Of a stretch of DNA of 64,000 nucleotides, positions 53,495 to 62,859 are shown piece by piece. The stretch lies in NCBI RefSeq assembly GCF_003173055.1, contig NZ_QGLF01000006.1:332-64331 (forward strand). Direction: 5' to 3'. The stretch comes from Zavarzinia compransoris (GTDB lineage: Bacteria > Pseudomonadota > Alphaproteobacteria > Zavarziniales > Zavarziniaceae). Under the pieces are notes generated by a model. The model did no database searches. It was not told the origin of the DNA and saw only the letters and a program-made list of their open reading frames with translations. A program made the position numbers and the translations under genes. How positions within the stretch are numbered: the first letter of the stretch is position 1; each line of letters opens with the position of its first letter.

Positions 53495-56158
53495 TCAGGC
53501 CGCCTTGTCCAACAGGCCCGCCAGCACGTAGTGCAGGATGCCCCCGCTCCGGAAATAGGCGAGTTCGTCGAGCGTATCGATGCGCAAGGTCAAGGGAACT
53601 TCGACCATGGCGCCGTTGCGATAGACGAAGCGGGCCCGGACCTTCATGCGCGGCGTGATCGGCCCGTCGAGGTCGAGCAGGTCGATCACCTCGCTGCCGT
53701 CGAGCCCCAGCAACTTCCGGTCGGTCCCGGCCTGGAAGGCGAGGGGCAGCACGCCCATGCCGACCAGGTTGGAGCGATGGATGCGCTCGAAACTCTCGGC
53801 GATCACCGCCTTCACGCCCAGCAGGGCGACCCCCTTCGCCGCCCAGTCGCGCGACGAGCCGGTGCCATATTCCTTGCCGGCGACGACGACCAGGGGCGTA
53901 CCCTCGCTGGCGTAACGCCGGGCGACGTCATAGATCGGCTCGACCGGGGCATCGGCATCGGGAACATAGCGCGACACGCCGCCCTCGATCCCCGGGGTCA
54001 TTTCATTGCGGATGCGGATATTGGCGAAAGTGCCGCGGATCATCACCTCGTGATTGCCGCGCCTTGCGCCATATTGATTGAAGTCGGCGAAGGCGACCCG
54101 GGCATCGCTCAGGAAGCGGCCGGCCGGGCTGTCGCGCTTGATGCCGCCCGCGGGCGAGATGTGGTCGGTGGTGATCGAATCCCCGAGCAGGGCCAGGATA
54201 CGGGCGCCGATCACATTGTCGATGGCGGGGGCTGCCGCCGTGCCGCCCTCGAAATAGGGCGGGCGGCGGATATAGGTCGACTGGTCCTTCCAGGTGAAGG
54301 TCTGGCCCGGGCGGACCGCGATCCGGCGCCAGAGCTCGTCGCCGGCGAAGACATTGGCGTAACGCTTGCGGAAATGCTCGGGCGTTACGCAAGTCCCGAT
54401 CGCCTCGGCGATTTCCCTGGCCGTGGGCCAGATGTCGGCCAGATAGACCGGGCCCGCCGTGCCCTGGCCGATCGGCTCCCTCGTCAGGTCCAGGGTGATG
54501 CGGCCGGCCAGGGCATAGGCGACCACCAGCATGGGCGAGGCTAGGTAATTGGCCTTGGCCTGCGGGTGCACCCGCCCCTCGAAATTGCGGTTGCCGGAAA
54601 GGACGGCACAGGCGACGAGGTCACGCGCCGCAACCTCCTCCGCCACCTTGTCCGGCAGGGGGCCGGAATTGCCGATGCAGGTGGTGCAGCCATAGCCGAC
54701 CAGCCCGAAACCGAGCTGTTCGAGCGCCGCCGCCGCACCCGCCTGCTCCAGGTAATCGGTGACGACCTGGGAACCGGGGGCGAGCGAGGTCTTGACCCAG
54801 GGTTTCACCCGCAGACCGGCCGCCACCGCCTTTTTCGCCAGCAGCCCCGCCCCCATCATCACGCCGGGGTTGGACGTATTGGTGCAGGAAGTGATCGCCG
54901 CGATCACCACGGCGCCATGGTCGATCTCGCCCGGGCCGATACCTTCCGGCTTGCCGAAACCGGTGGCCAGTTCGCGGGCGAAACTGTCCGCGACCCCGGA
55001 CAGGGGCACCCGGTCCTGGGGCCGGCGCGGCCCGGCCAGCGAGGGTTCGACCGTGCCGAGATCGAGGTGCAGTTCGGCGGTGAAGGCGGGCGTCACGGCA
55101 TCGTCCCGCCACAGGCCTTGCGCCTTGGCATAGGCTTCGGCGAGGCGCACCACCGCCTCGTCCCGGCCGGAAATGCGGAGGTAGTCGATGGTTTCCGCGT
55201 CCACCGGGAAAAAGCCGCAGGTGGCGCCATATTCGGGCGCCATATTGGCCAGGGTGGCCCGATCGGCCAGGGACAGGTGATCCAGCCCCGGCCCATGGAA
55301 TTCGACGAATTTGCCGACGACGCCCAGCTTCCGCAGCATCTGGGTGACGGTCAGCACCGCATCGGTCGCGGTGACGCCGTCGCCAAGGCTGCCGGTCAGG
55401 CGGAAGCCCACCACTTCCGGGATCAGCATGGAGATGGGCTGGCCCAGCATGGCCGCCTCCGCCTCGATGCCGCCCACACCCCAGCCGAGCACGCCGAGGC
55501 CGTTCACCGTGGTGGTGTGGCTGTCGGTGCCGACCAGCGTGTCCGGGTAGACCGTGGTGCGCCCGTCCTCGTCCCGCGTCCAGGCGACGCGGGAGAGATA
55601 TTCGAGGTTCACCTGATGGCAGATGCCGGTGCCCGGCGGCACCACGCGGAAATTGTCGAAGGCCTGCTGGCCCCAGCGGAGGAATTCATAGCGTTCCGCA
55701 TTCCGCTCGTATTCGAGGCGGACATTCGCGGCGAAGGCATCCTTGCCGGCGAATTCGTCGACGATCACCGAATGGTCGATGACGAGATCGACCGGCACCA
55801 GCGGGTTGATGCGCGCCGGATCGCCGCCCCGCGCCACCATGGCATCGCGCATGGCGGCAAGATCGACCACCGCCGGCACGCCGCTGAAATCCTGCATCAG
55901 GACGCGGGCCGGGCGGAAGGCGATCTCCCGGTCGGACGAGCGGCTGTCGGTCCAGCGGGCCAGGGCGCGGATATCCTCCACCGTCACCGTGGAACCGTTC
56001 TCGTGGCGCAGCAGGTTTTCCAGCAGGACCTTCAGCGACAGCGGCAGGCGCGACAGGTCGCCCAGCCCCGCCGCCGCCTTGCCCAGCGAGAAATAGTCAT
56101 AGGCCCGGCCGTCCAGGCGCAGGGTCGCGCGGGCCTTCAAAGTGTCAAGCGATGTCAT
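53495..56158 (-). CDS. acnA: Aconitate hydratase A
   Basis: This 887-residue cytoplasmic [4Fe-4S] enzyme interconverts citrate and isocitrate. The cluster-binding Cys residues are in [12 protein letters not shown] and [45 protein letters not shown]-type and [16 protein letters not shown] segments match AcnA/IRP1-type aconitases. The length is normal. The ATG lies within the stop of pyc (ATGA), so the two are translationally coupled, an uncommon pairing of the anaplerotic and TCA entry steps. The enzyme is also needed for the glyoxylate cycle, in line with glcB further on. Confidence 0.97.
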   Translation of the reverse strand: [887 protein letters not shown]

Positions 56159-59100
56159 TCGGCGTTACTTTCCAGCACCAGAAGAAGGTCCTGCCCATCG
56201 ACCTGATCGCCGGGACCGACCAGGAGGTCGGCCACCACGCCGTCGATGGGGGCATGGACCACGGTTTCCATTTTCATGGCTTCGATCGACAGCAGCGGAT
56301 CGCCCGCCCTCACCGCCTGCCCCCTGGCGATACGGAGCGAGACGACGGCGCCGGGCATCGGCGCCGGCACCTCGCCCGGGTGGGTATCGGCGGCCTTCCG
56401 CCGCGCCACCACCTTGGGCGTTACGGACCGATTGGGCACGGTGACGACGCGGGGCTGGCCGTTCAGTTCGAAGAAGACTTTCACCAGGCCGTCGGGCCCG
56501 GTTTCGCCCACGGTCTCCAGGGCGATGACCAGGGTCTTGCCGTCCTCGATCTCCACCGTCATTTCCTCGCCCGGGACCATGCCGTAGAAGAAGACCGGGG
56601 TGGGCAGCACGGCGACCGGGCCATATTTCCGCTGGGCCGCGGCGTAATCGGCGAAGACCTTGGGATACATCAGGCTGGCGGCCAGATCCTGGTCGTCGAG
56701 CTGGCGGCCGATCTTCTTCTCGGCCTGCCGGCGCGCCTCCTCCAGGTCTTCCGCCGGCAACAGGCTGCCGGGGCGGACCAGGATCGGCGCCTCGCCCTTC
56801 AGGGCTTTGTCCTGCAAGGCTTCGGGCCAGCCGCCGGGCGGCTGCCCCAGGTCGCCGCGCAGCATCTCGACCACCGAGGCCGGGAAGGCGATCTCGCGGC
56901 CGGGGTCGAGCACGGCATCGGGCCCGATGCCCTGCGCCACCATCATCAGGGCCATGTCGCCCACCACCTTGGACGAGGGCGTGACCTTGACGATATCGCC
57001 GAAGAGATCGTTGGCCGCGCGGTAAGCCCGGGCGACCTCGTCCCAGCGCTCGGCCAGGCCGAGGGCGCGGGCCTGTTCCTTCAGGTTGGTGAACTGCCCG
57101 CCGGGCATTTCGTGGAGGTAGACTTCCGAGGCGCCGGCGCGCAGGTCGCTCTCGAAGGCGGTATAGTGCGTGCGCACCGCTTCCCAGTAATGGGACAGGC
57201 TGCGGATCGCCGCCGGGTCGAGGCCGGTATCGCGCCCGGTATGGCGCAGCGCCTCGACGATGGAGCCGAGGCAGGGCTGAGACACCGTGCCCGACAGCGC
57301 ATCCATGGCCGCATCGATGGCATCGACGCCGGCCTCCGCCGCCGCGATCAGGGTCGCGCCGGCAATCCCCGAGGTATCATGGGTGTGCAGGTGGACCGGC
57401 AGGCCCACTTCCTCGCGCAGCACGGTCACCAGCTTCCGGGCCGCCGCCGGGCGCAGCAGGCCGGCCATGTCCTTCAGGCCCAGGATATGGCAGCCCGCCG
57501 CCTCCAGTTCCCTGGCGACGCCGACATAATAATTCAGGGAATATTTCGCCCGGTCGGGGTCGAGGATATCGCCAGTGTAACAGATCGCCCCCTCGGCGAG
57601 GCGCCCGGTCTCGATCACCGCATCGATGGCGGTGCGCATGTTCTCGACCCAGTTCAGGCAGTCGAAGACGCGGAACAGGTCGATACCGGCCGCCGCCGCC
57701 TGGCGGATGAAGAAGCGGACCACATTGTCCGGGTAATTGGTGTAACCGACGCCGTTGGCGCCCCGCAGCAGCATCTGCAACAGGATATTCGGCACCTTGC
57801 GCCGGATCGCCGCCAGCCGTTCCCACGGGTCTTCGTTCAGGAAGCGCATGGCAACATCGAAGGTCGCCCCGCCCCAGCATTCCAGCGACAGGAGTTGCGG
57901 CAGGCCCGCGGCATAGGCGGGCGCCGCCGCCGTGATGTCGAAGCTGCGCATGCGCGTCGCCAGCAGGGACTGATGGGCATCGCGCATCGAGGTATCGGTG
58001 ACGAGAAGGCGCGGCTCCGCCCGCAGGGCCCGGGCGAAACCCGCCGGCCCCAGATGGTCGAGCCTCTGCTTGCTGCCCGGCGGCACCGCCGCCGGAAAGG
58101 CCGGCACCACGGGCACGGCCGCGCCGGCGCGGGGCTTCGGCCGGTCGCGCACCTCGGGATGACCGTTCACGGTGACATCGGCGACATAGGTCAGCAGTTT
58201 CGTCGCCCGGTCGCGGCGGCGGGCGAAATGAAACAATTCAGGCGTTTCGTCGACGAACCTGGTGGTGCAGCGGCCGGCCCGAAAGCGCGGATGGCGCAGC
58301 ACGGCTTCGAGGAAGGGCAGGTTGGTGGCGACACCGCGGATGCGGTATTCGCGCAGCGCCCGTTCCATGCGGGCGACCGCCTCTTCCGGGGTCGGCGCCC
58401 AGGCCGTGACCTTTTCCAGCAGCGGATCGTAATGCCGCGTCACCACGGCGCCGGCATAGGCGGTACCGCCGTCGACCCGGATGCCGAAACCGAAGGCGCC
58501 GCGATAGACCATGATCCGGCCATGGTCGGGGACGAAATTGTTTTCCGGGTTCTCGGTCGTGATCCGGCATTGCAGGGCATGGCCGTCGAGGCGGATCGCC
58601 GCCTGTTCCGGCACGCCGGTCTCCTCCGGCCGGCCGATGCGGCCGCCCTCGGCGATGCGGATCTGCGCCTTCACGAGGTCGATCCCGGTAACCATTTCCG
58701 TTACCGTGTGTTCGACCTGGATGCGCGGGTTGACCTCGATGAAGTAGAACGCACCGGTGTCGGTATCGAGCAGGAATTCGACCGTGCCGGCGCCGACGTA
58801 ATTCACCGCCTTGGCGATGCGCAACGCCGCCTCGGCCAGGCGGGCGCGGGTTTCGGCGGCCAGATAGGGCGCCGGCGCCCGCTCGACCAGTTTCTGGTGG
58901 CGGCGCTGGATGGTGCAGTCGCGCTCGAACAGGTGGACGATGTTGCCGTGGCCGTCGCCCAGGATCTGGACCTCGACATGGGCGGCATTGCGCACCAGCT
59001 TTTCGAGGTAGATTTCGTCCTTGCCGAAAGCCGCCTTGGCTTCCCGCCGCGCGCTCTCGACCGCGTCGATAAGCCGCGCCGGGCCGTCGATCGGGCGCAT

Positions 59101-59610
59101 GCCCCGGCCGCCCCCGCCCCAGGAGGCTTTCAGCATCAGCGGATAGCCGATCTTCTCCGCCAGCGCCGCGATCTCGCCGGCCGCTTCGGGCAGGGGGCCG
59201 GTCGCCGGCATCACCGGGACATCGACCGAGATCGCCAGTTCGCGCGCCGAAACCTTGTTGCCCAGTTTGCGCATGGTCTCCGGCGCCGGGCCGATGAAGG
59301 CGATGCCGGCCGCGGCGCAGGCTTCGGCGAATTCCGGGCTTTCGGACAGGAAGCCATAGCCGGGGTGGATGGCGTCGGCGCGGGCTTTCCGCGCCACGCG
59401 GATGATCTCGGGGATCGAGAGATAGGCTTCGATCGGCCCCAGCCCCTCCCCCACCGGATAGGCTTCGTCGGCCTTGAAGCGATGCAGCGACAGCCGGTCC
59501 TGATGGGCGTGGACCGCGATCGTGCGAATGCCCAGTTCCGCCGCCGCGCGGAAGACGCGAATGGCGATTTCAGAACGATTGGCGACCAGAAGTCGGTGGA
59601 AATGTTTCAT
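56155..59610 (-). CDS. pyc: Pyruvate carboxylase
   Basis: This is a 1151-residue biotin enzyme making oxaloacetate from pyruvate, bicarbonate and ATP. ATG 59610 gives MKHFHRLLVANRSEIAIR, the proper biotin-carboxylase start. Order: biotin carboxylase (~1-450; LMLKASWGGGGRGMR ATP loop, FYFIEVNPRIQVEHTVTE); carboxyltransferase (~540-830; LLVTDTSMRDAHQSLLATR, metal site HLHTHDTSG); PYC_OADA middle part; biotinyl domain at the C-terminus (VVSLRIA... with the biotin Lys in SIEAMKMETVV). It is divergent from an ScfR-type regulator. A TTTGCGAA motif cluster lies in the shared promoter. It heads the pyc-acnA operon. Confidence 0.97.
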   Translation of the reverse strand: MKHFHRLLVANRSEIAIRVFRAAAELGIRTIAVHAHQDRLSLHRFKADEAYPVGEGLGPIEAYLSIPEIIRVARKARADAIHPGYGFLSESPEFAEACAAAGIAFIGPAPETMRKLGNKVSARELAISVDVPVMPATGPLPEAAGEIAALAEKIGYPLMLKASWGGGGRGMRPIDGPARLIDAVESARREAKAAFGKDEIYLEKLVRNAAHVEVQILGDGHGNIVHLFERDCTIQRRHQKLVERAPAPYLAAETRARLAEAALRIAKAVNYVGAGTVEFLLDTDTGAFYFIEVNPRIQVEHTVTEMVTGIDLVKAQIRIAEGGRIGRPEETGVPEQAAIRLDGHALQCRITTENPENNFVPDHGRIMVYRGAFGFGIRVDGGTAYAGAVVTRHYDPLLEKVTAWAPTPEEAVARMERALREYRIRGVATNLPFLEAVLRHPRFRAGRCTTRFVDETPELFHFARRRDRATKLLTYVADVTVNGHPEVRDRPKPRAGAAVPVVPAFPAAVPPGSKQRLDHLGPAGFARALRAEPRLLVTDTSMRDAHQSLLATRMRSFDITAAAPAYAAGLPQLLSLECWGGATFDVAMRFLNEDPWERLAAIRRKVPNILLQMLLRGANGVGYTNYPDNVVRFFIRQAAAAGIDLFRVFDCLNWVENMRTAIDAVIETGRLAEGAICYTGDILDPDRAKYSLNYYVGVARELEAAGCHILGLKDMAGLLRPAAARKLVTVLREEVGLPVHLHTHDTSGIAGATLIAAAEAGVDAIDAAMDALSGTVSQPCLGSIVEALRHTGRDTGLDPAAIRSLSHYWEAVRTHYTAFESDLRAGASEVYLHEMPGGQFTNLKEQARALGLAERWDEVARAYRAANDLFGDIVKVTPSSKVVGDMALMMVAQGIGPDAVLDPGREIAFPASVVEMLRGDLGQPPGGWPEALQDKALKGEAPILVRPGSLLPAEDLEEARRQAEKKIGRQLDDQDLAASLMYPKVFADYAAAQRKYGPVAVLPTPVFFYGMVPGEEMTVEIEDGKTLVIALETVGETGPDGLVKVFFELNGQPRVVTVPNRSVTPKVVARRKAADTHPGEVPAPMPGAVVSLRIARGQAVRAGDPLLSIEAMKMETVVHAPIDGVVADLLVGPGDQVDGQDLLLVLESNAE

Positions 59611-59647
59611 CGGTGCCCCCGCACTTTGACTTGCGCCAACCATCCAA

Positions 59648-59737
59648 TTCGCAATATCCACAAGACGGGAGCCGGAAGAACCGCTGAAAATGCGAAGTTC
59701 TGCGTGATGTTTCCGGCAAATTTGCGAATCTTGCGAA
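59648..59737. promoter_or_regulatory. Repeated TTTGCGAA motifs between pyc and ScfR-type regulator
   Basis: TTCGCAA (59648-59654), ATGCGAA (59690-59696), CAAATTTGCGAA (59717-59728) and TTGCGAA (59731-59737) occur within 90 bp between the two divergent starts. The second copy is part of a 19-bp block shared with the thioesterase promoter. CAAATTTGCGAA closely resembles known RamB-type sites. The adjacent regulator probably binds here, controlling itself and pyc-acnA. Confidence 0.6.
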
Positions 59738-59748
59738 GGACGGCGGCA

Positions 59749-61164
59749 ATGAGAAAGACATTCATGGGCGTGCGCCTGCGCAGGCTTCGTGAAGAACGGG
59801 GGCTCACCCAGCTTGCGCTCGCCAAGGCTCTAGAGATCTCACCCTCCTATCTGAATCAACTCGAAAATAACCAGCGGCCGCTGACCGTGCCGGTGCTGCT
59901 GAAGATCAATTCGGCCTTCGGCATCGATGTGCAGATGTTCTCGGACGACGACGAGGCGCGCCTGATCGCGGACCTGCGCGATGCCCTGTCCGAGGTCGGC
60001 CCGGGCGGCCCCGTATCGCTTGCCGAAATCCGGGAACTGGCGACGGCCATGCCGGCGGTGGGCAAGGCGCTGGTCGGGCTGCACCGCCGCAACCGCCAGA
60101 TGCTGGAACGGACCGAGGCGATGCTTTCCACCCTCGGCGACGACAAGCGCGCCTTCACCGCCCTGGCCCCGCCCATGCCCTACGAGGAGGTGCGCGATTT
60201 CTTCTACGGCAAGGGCAACCACATCCCCGAACTGGACGAGGCGGCGGAACGCCTCTATGCCGAGGCCGGCCTTGCCCCGGGGCAGGTGGCGGCGGGCCTT
60301 TCCGCCTATCTCGGCCGGCGGCACGATGTCCGCATCGAATTCACGGAGGGGGAAGGGACACCCAAGCGCCGCTTCGATCCGCGCAGCCGGGTGATCCGGC
60401 TCTCGCCCTTTCTCCGCCCGGGCCAGGTCGCGTTCCAGCTGGCGACGCAGATCGCCTTTCTCGAACAGCGCCCTGTGATCGATGCCGTCACCGCCGCGGC
60501 CCCGCTGTCGAGCGACGAGGCGCGCAACCTCGCCCGTCTCGGCCTTGCGCATTATTTCGCCGGCGCCCTGATCCTGCCCTACGGCCGCTTCCTGGCCGAG
60601 GCGGAACGGCTTCGCTACGACATCGAGCGCCTCGCCACCCGCTTCGGCGTCGGCTTCGAGACCGTGTGCCACCGCCTTTCCACCCTCCAGCGGCCGGCGG
60701 CGCGGGGCGTGCCCTTCTTCCTGATCCGGGTGGACAGGGCGGGCAATATCTCCAAGCGCCAGTCGGCGACGGATTTCCACTTCTCCCGCGTCGGCGGCAC
60801 CTGCCCCTTGTGGAATGTCTACGAAGCCTTCTCGACGCCGGGAAAAGTGCTGACCCAGGCGGCGCGCATGCCGGACGGGCGCGCCTATCTGTGGATCGCG
60901 CGGACGGTCTCGCGCAACAACGGCGGCTTCGGCACGCCGGCCAAGACCTTTGCCGTGGCGCTCGGCTGCGATATCGCCCATGCCGGCCGCCTGGTCTATT
61001 CCAAGGGGCTCGATCTTTCCGATCCCGATGCGGCCGTCCCCATCGGCGCCGGCTGCAAAGTGTGCGAGCGCGCCCATTGCGCCCAGCGCGCCTTCCCGCC
61101 CATCGGCCGGCCCATCGCCGTCGACGAGAATACCAGCCGCCCCGCCCCCTATTCCGTCGCTTGA
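59749..61164 (+). CDS. ScfR-type (short-chain acyl-CoA) XRE transcriptional regulator 1
   Basis: This 471-residue protein starts at ATG 59749 with AAGGA nine bases ahead. Residues ~8-65 are a XRE helix-turn-helix (LRRLREERGLTQLALAKALEISPSYLNQLENNQRPL). The middle is an IrrE/ImmA-like region (~200-310; ARLGLAHYFAGALILPYGRF), but the zinc protease HExxH is replaced (TQIAFLEQ). The C-terminal ScfR domain has FHFSRVGGTCPLWNVYEAF and the Cys-rich end GAGCKVCERAHCAQRAFPP. Relatives (RamB, PrpR, PccR) sense acyl-CoAs and regulate acetate/propionate metabolism. It is divergent from pyc-acnA, which it likely controls. Confidence 0.9.
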   Translation: MRKTFMGVRLRRLREERGLTQLALAKALEISPSYLNQLENNQRPLTVPVLLKINSAFGIDVQMFSDDDEARLIADLRDALSEVGPGGPVSLAEIRELATAMPAVGKALVGLHRRNRQMLERTEAMLSTLGDDKRAFTALAPPMPYEEVRDFFYGKGNHIPELDEAAERLYAEAGLAPGQVAAGLSAYLGRRHDVRIEFTEGEGTPKRRFDPRSRVIRLSPFLRPGQVAFQLATQIAFLEQRPVIDAVTAAAPLSSDEARNLARLGLAHYFAGALILPYGRFLAEAERLRYDIERLATRFGVGFETVCHRLSTLQRPAARGVPFFLIRVDRAGNISKRQSATDFHFSRVGGTCPLWNVYEAFSTPGKVLTQAARMPDGRAYLWIARTVSRNNGGFGTPAKTFAVALGCDIAHAGRLVYSKGLDLSDPDAAVPIGAGCKVCERAHCAQRAFPPIGRPIAVDENTSRPAPYSVA

Positions 61165-61287
61165 CGGCCCCGGCGCCCTTCCCCGGCCGCGGCTGCCCCC
61201 GCAAGCCGCGAGACCAGCCCCAACCGCGGTCACGCGCGGACGCGACGGACGGGGGGCGCCGCACGCGCGAAAACCTCGCCGGCCGGA

Positions 61288-62709
61288 CTAGCCGAACTCG
61301 AAGGCGGAAAAGCCCTTGCGGTCGGCATCGATGGTCAGGGAGCGCGTCATCGGCGGGAAAGCGCGGGAGGAACAATTGCTCCGCTCGCACATCCGGCAGG
61401 TGACGCCGATGGGCGTAACCGATTGCATGCCGGAAAGATCCAGCCCGTCGCCGTAGACGACGCGATGGGCATGGGCGACTTCGCAGCCGAGGCTGATCGC
61501 CAGCTTCCGCCCGGCGTTGGGATAGGGGCCGCGCAGGGTTTCCACCGTGCGGGAAATCGTCAGGTACCGGGTGCCGTCCGGCAGTTCGACCGGCTGCACG
61601 ATGGTCTGCCCGGGCGTCGCGAAGGCATCATAGACCCGCCAGCGCGGGCAGGTGCCGCCGAAGCGCGCGAAATGGAACCCGCCGGCGGCGAAACGCTTGG
61701 AGATATTGCCCGCATTGTCGAGGCGCAGCAGGAAGAAGGGCACGCCCTTCCGGTCGCGCCGCTGCAGGGTGGCCAGGCGGTGGGCCACCTGTTCGATGCT
61801 GGCACCGAAACGGCTGGCCAGCACGTCGATGTCGAAGCGGACCGCCTCCGCCGCATCGATGAAACGGCCATAGGGCATCATCAAGGCGCCGGCGAAGTGA
61901 TTGGCCAGGCCGATGCGGTAAAGCCTGCGGGCATCCTCGGTCTTGAAGGGGGCCGCCGCCACCAGCCGGTCCAGGGTCGCCGCTTCCGACAGCAGGGCGA
62001 TCTGCACGCCCGATTGGAACACCCGGCTGGCCATGGGCAGCATTTCCGACAGCATCAGGCGCCGGCCGCCCGCATCGAAGCGGCGCTGCGCCTCGGGCAT
62101 GGCTTCGACCGGCATGACGATCACCTTCACCTGGTGCTTTTCGCGCAAATGGTCCCGCAGGGCGGCGAAGAGATCGTCCGTATGACTCAGCCGGCCGTGC
62201 AGGGCTTCGGCGGCATCGTCCACCTCCTCGATATAATTGTGGCGGCGGTGGAACTGGTCGCGGACCTCCTCGATCGGGAAGGGTTCGGCGGCCGGCGGCA
62301 TCTGGCGGTCGGCCTCGCCGCCCGTCTCCACCGCCGGGGTCACCGCCTTCCGATAAGCGCCGTATAGGGCGAGGAAGGCCGCCGCCAGATCGGGCTGGCC
62401 GGACGCCACCTCGACGATGGCCCCCGCCGTCGGCATGCGGCCGCCGAAGACGGGGTCGGTCAGGGCCTCGGTCATTTCCGCCGCCACCCGCGCCTGCTGG
62501 TCGCCGCGCAAATCCCGCAGGTCCAGGTCGTAAACCTCGGCAAGGCGCAGCAGCAATTGGGTGGTCAGGGGCCGCTGGTTCCGCTCGACCAGGTTCAGAT
62601 AGCTGCCGGATACCCCCAGCGCTTCCGCCATCCCGGTCTGGGTCAGGCCCATGGCCAGCCGCAACTGCCGCACGCGCGGCCCGGCAAAGACTTTCTTTTC
62701 CCGCTCCAT
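61288..62709 (-). CDS. ScfR-type (short-chain acyl-CoA) XRE transcriptional regulator 2
   Basis: This 473-residue protein starts at ATG 62709 (AGCAGGG ahead); TTG 62724 is in frame but less likely. It has the same architecture as regulator 1 with limited identity: XRE domain (VRQLRLAMGLTQTGMAEALGVSGSYLNLVERNQRPL), IrrE-like middle (RIGLANHFAGALMMPYGRF), and ScfR end (FHFARFGGTCPRWRVYDAF, GVTCRMCERSNCSSRAFPP). It is divergent from the 78-residue gene and glcB. Malate synthase and isocitrate lyase genes are classic targets of RamB-type regulators, so glcB control is a reasonable inference. It is the convergent neighbour of regulator 1; the two stops are 123 bp apart. Confidence 0.9.
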   Translation of the reverse strand: MEREKKVFAGPRVRQLRLAMGLTQTGMAEALGVSGSYLNLVERNQRPLTTQLLLRLAEVYDLDLRDLRGDQQARVAAEMTEALTDPVFGGRMPTAGAIVEVASGQPDLAAAFLALYGAYRKAVTPAVETGGEADRQMPPAAEPFPIEEVRDQFHRRHNYIEEVDDAAEALHGRLSHTDDLFAALRDHLREKHQVKVIVMPVEAMPEAQRRFDAGGRRLMLSEMLPMASRVFQSGVQIALLSEAATLDRLVAAAPFKTEDARRLYRIGLANHFAGALMMPYGRFIDAAEAVRFDIDVLASRFGASIEQVAHRLATLQRRDRKGVPFFLLRLDNAGNISKRFAAGGFHFARFGGTCPRWRVYDAFATPGQTIVQPVELPDGTRYLTISRTVETLRGPYPNAGRKLAISLGCEVAHAHRVVYGDGLDLSGMQSVTPIGVTCRMCERSNCSSRAFPPMTRSLTIDADRKGFSAFEFG

Positions 62710-62727
62710 GGCCCTGCTTGACAATCC

Positions 62728-62818
62728 TTACAAGATCGCCCCATTAACTGTTAAATCATTGACATATAAACACTTTTTTACAAGGCGGATGATTGCCCCA
62801 GGCGCCCTCTTTGTAAAG
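62728..62818. promoter_or_regulatory. TTACAAG/CTTTGTAAAG motif cluster before glcB unit
   Basis: TTACAAG occurs at 62728-62734 and 62778-62784, and its near inverse CTTTGTAAAG at 62809-62818, in the AT-rich space between ScfR regulator 2 and the 78-residue gene. The motif differs from the TTTGCGAA type at the other regulator by G-to-A changes, as expected for a related protein with its own specificity. Function is inferred. Confidence 0.5.
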
Positions 62819-62859
62819 ACTGTCCACAACAGAACGGCTTTACGCGACTGGAGCGCACC

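Noticed and set aside
56152-61164. A 1670-codon + strand frame ending with the ScfR regulator
   Set aside because: Only its last 471 codons are coding; the rest is antisense to pyc. A ribosome-binding site and XRE start fix the gene at 59749.
62758-62785. TTGACA near 62759 as a -35 element for the small gene
   Set aside because: No acceptable -10 at 16-18 bp spacing, so I do not annotate a promoter there.
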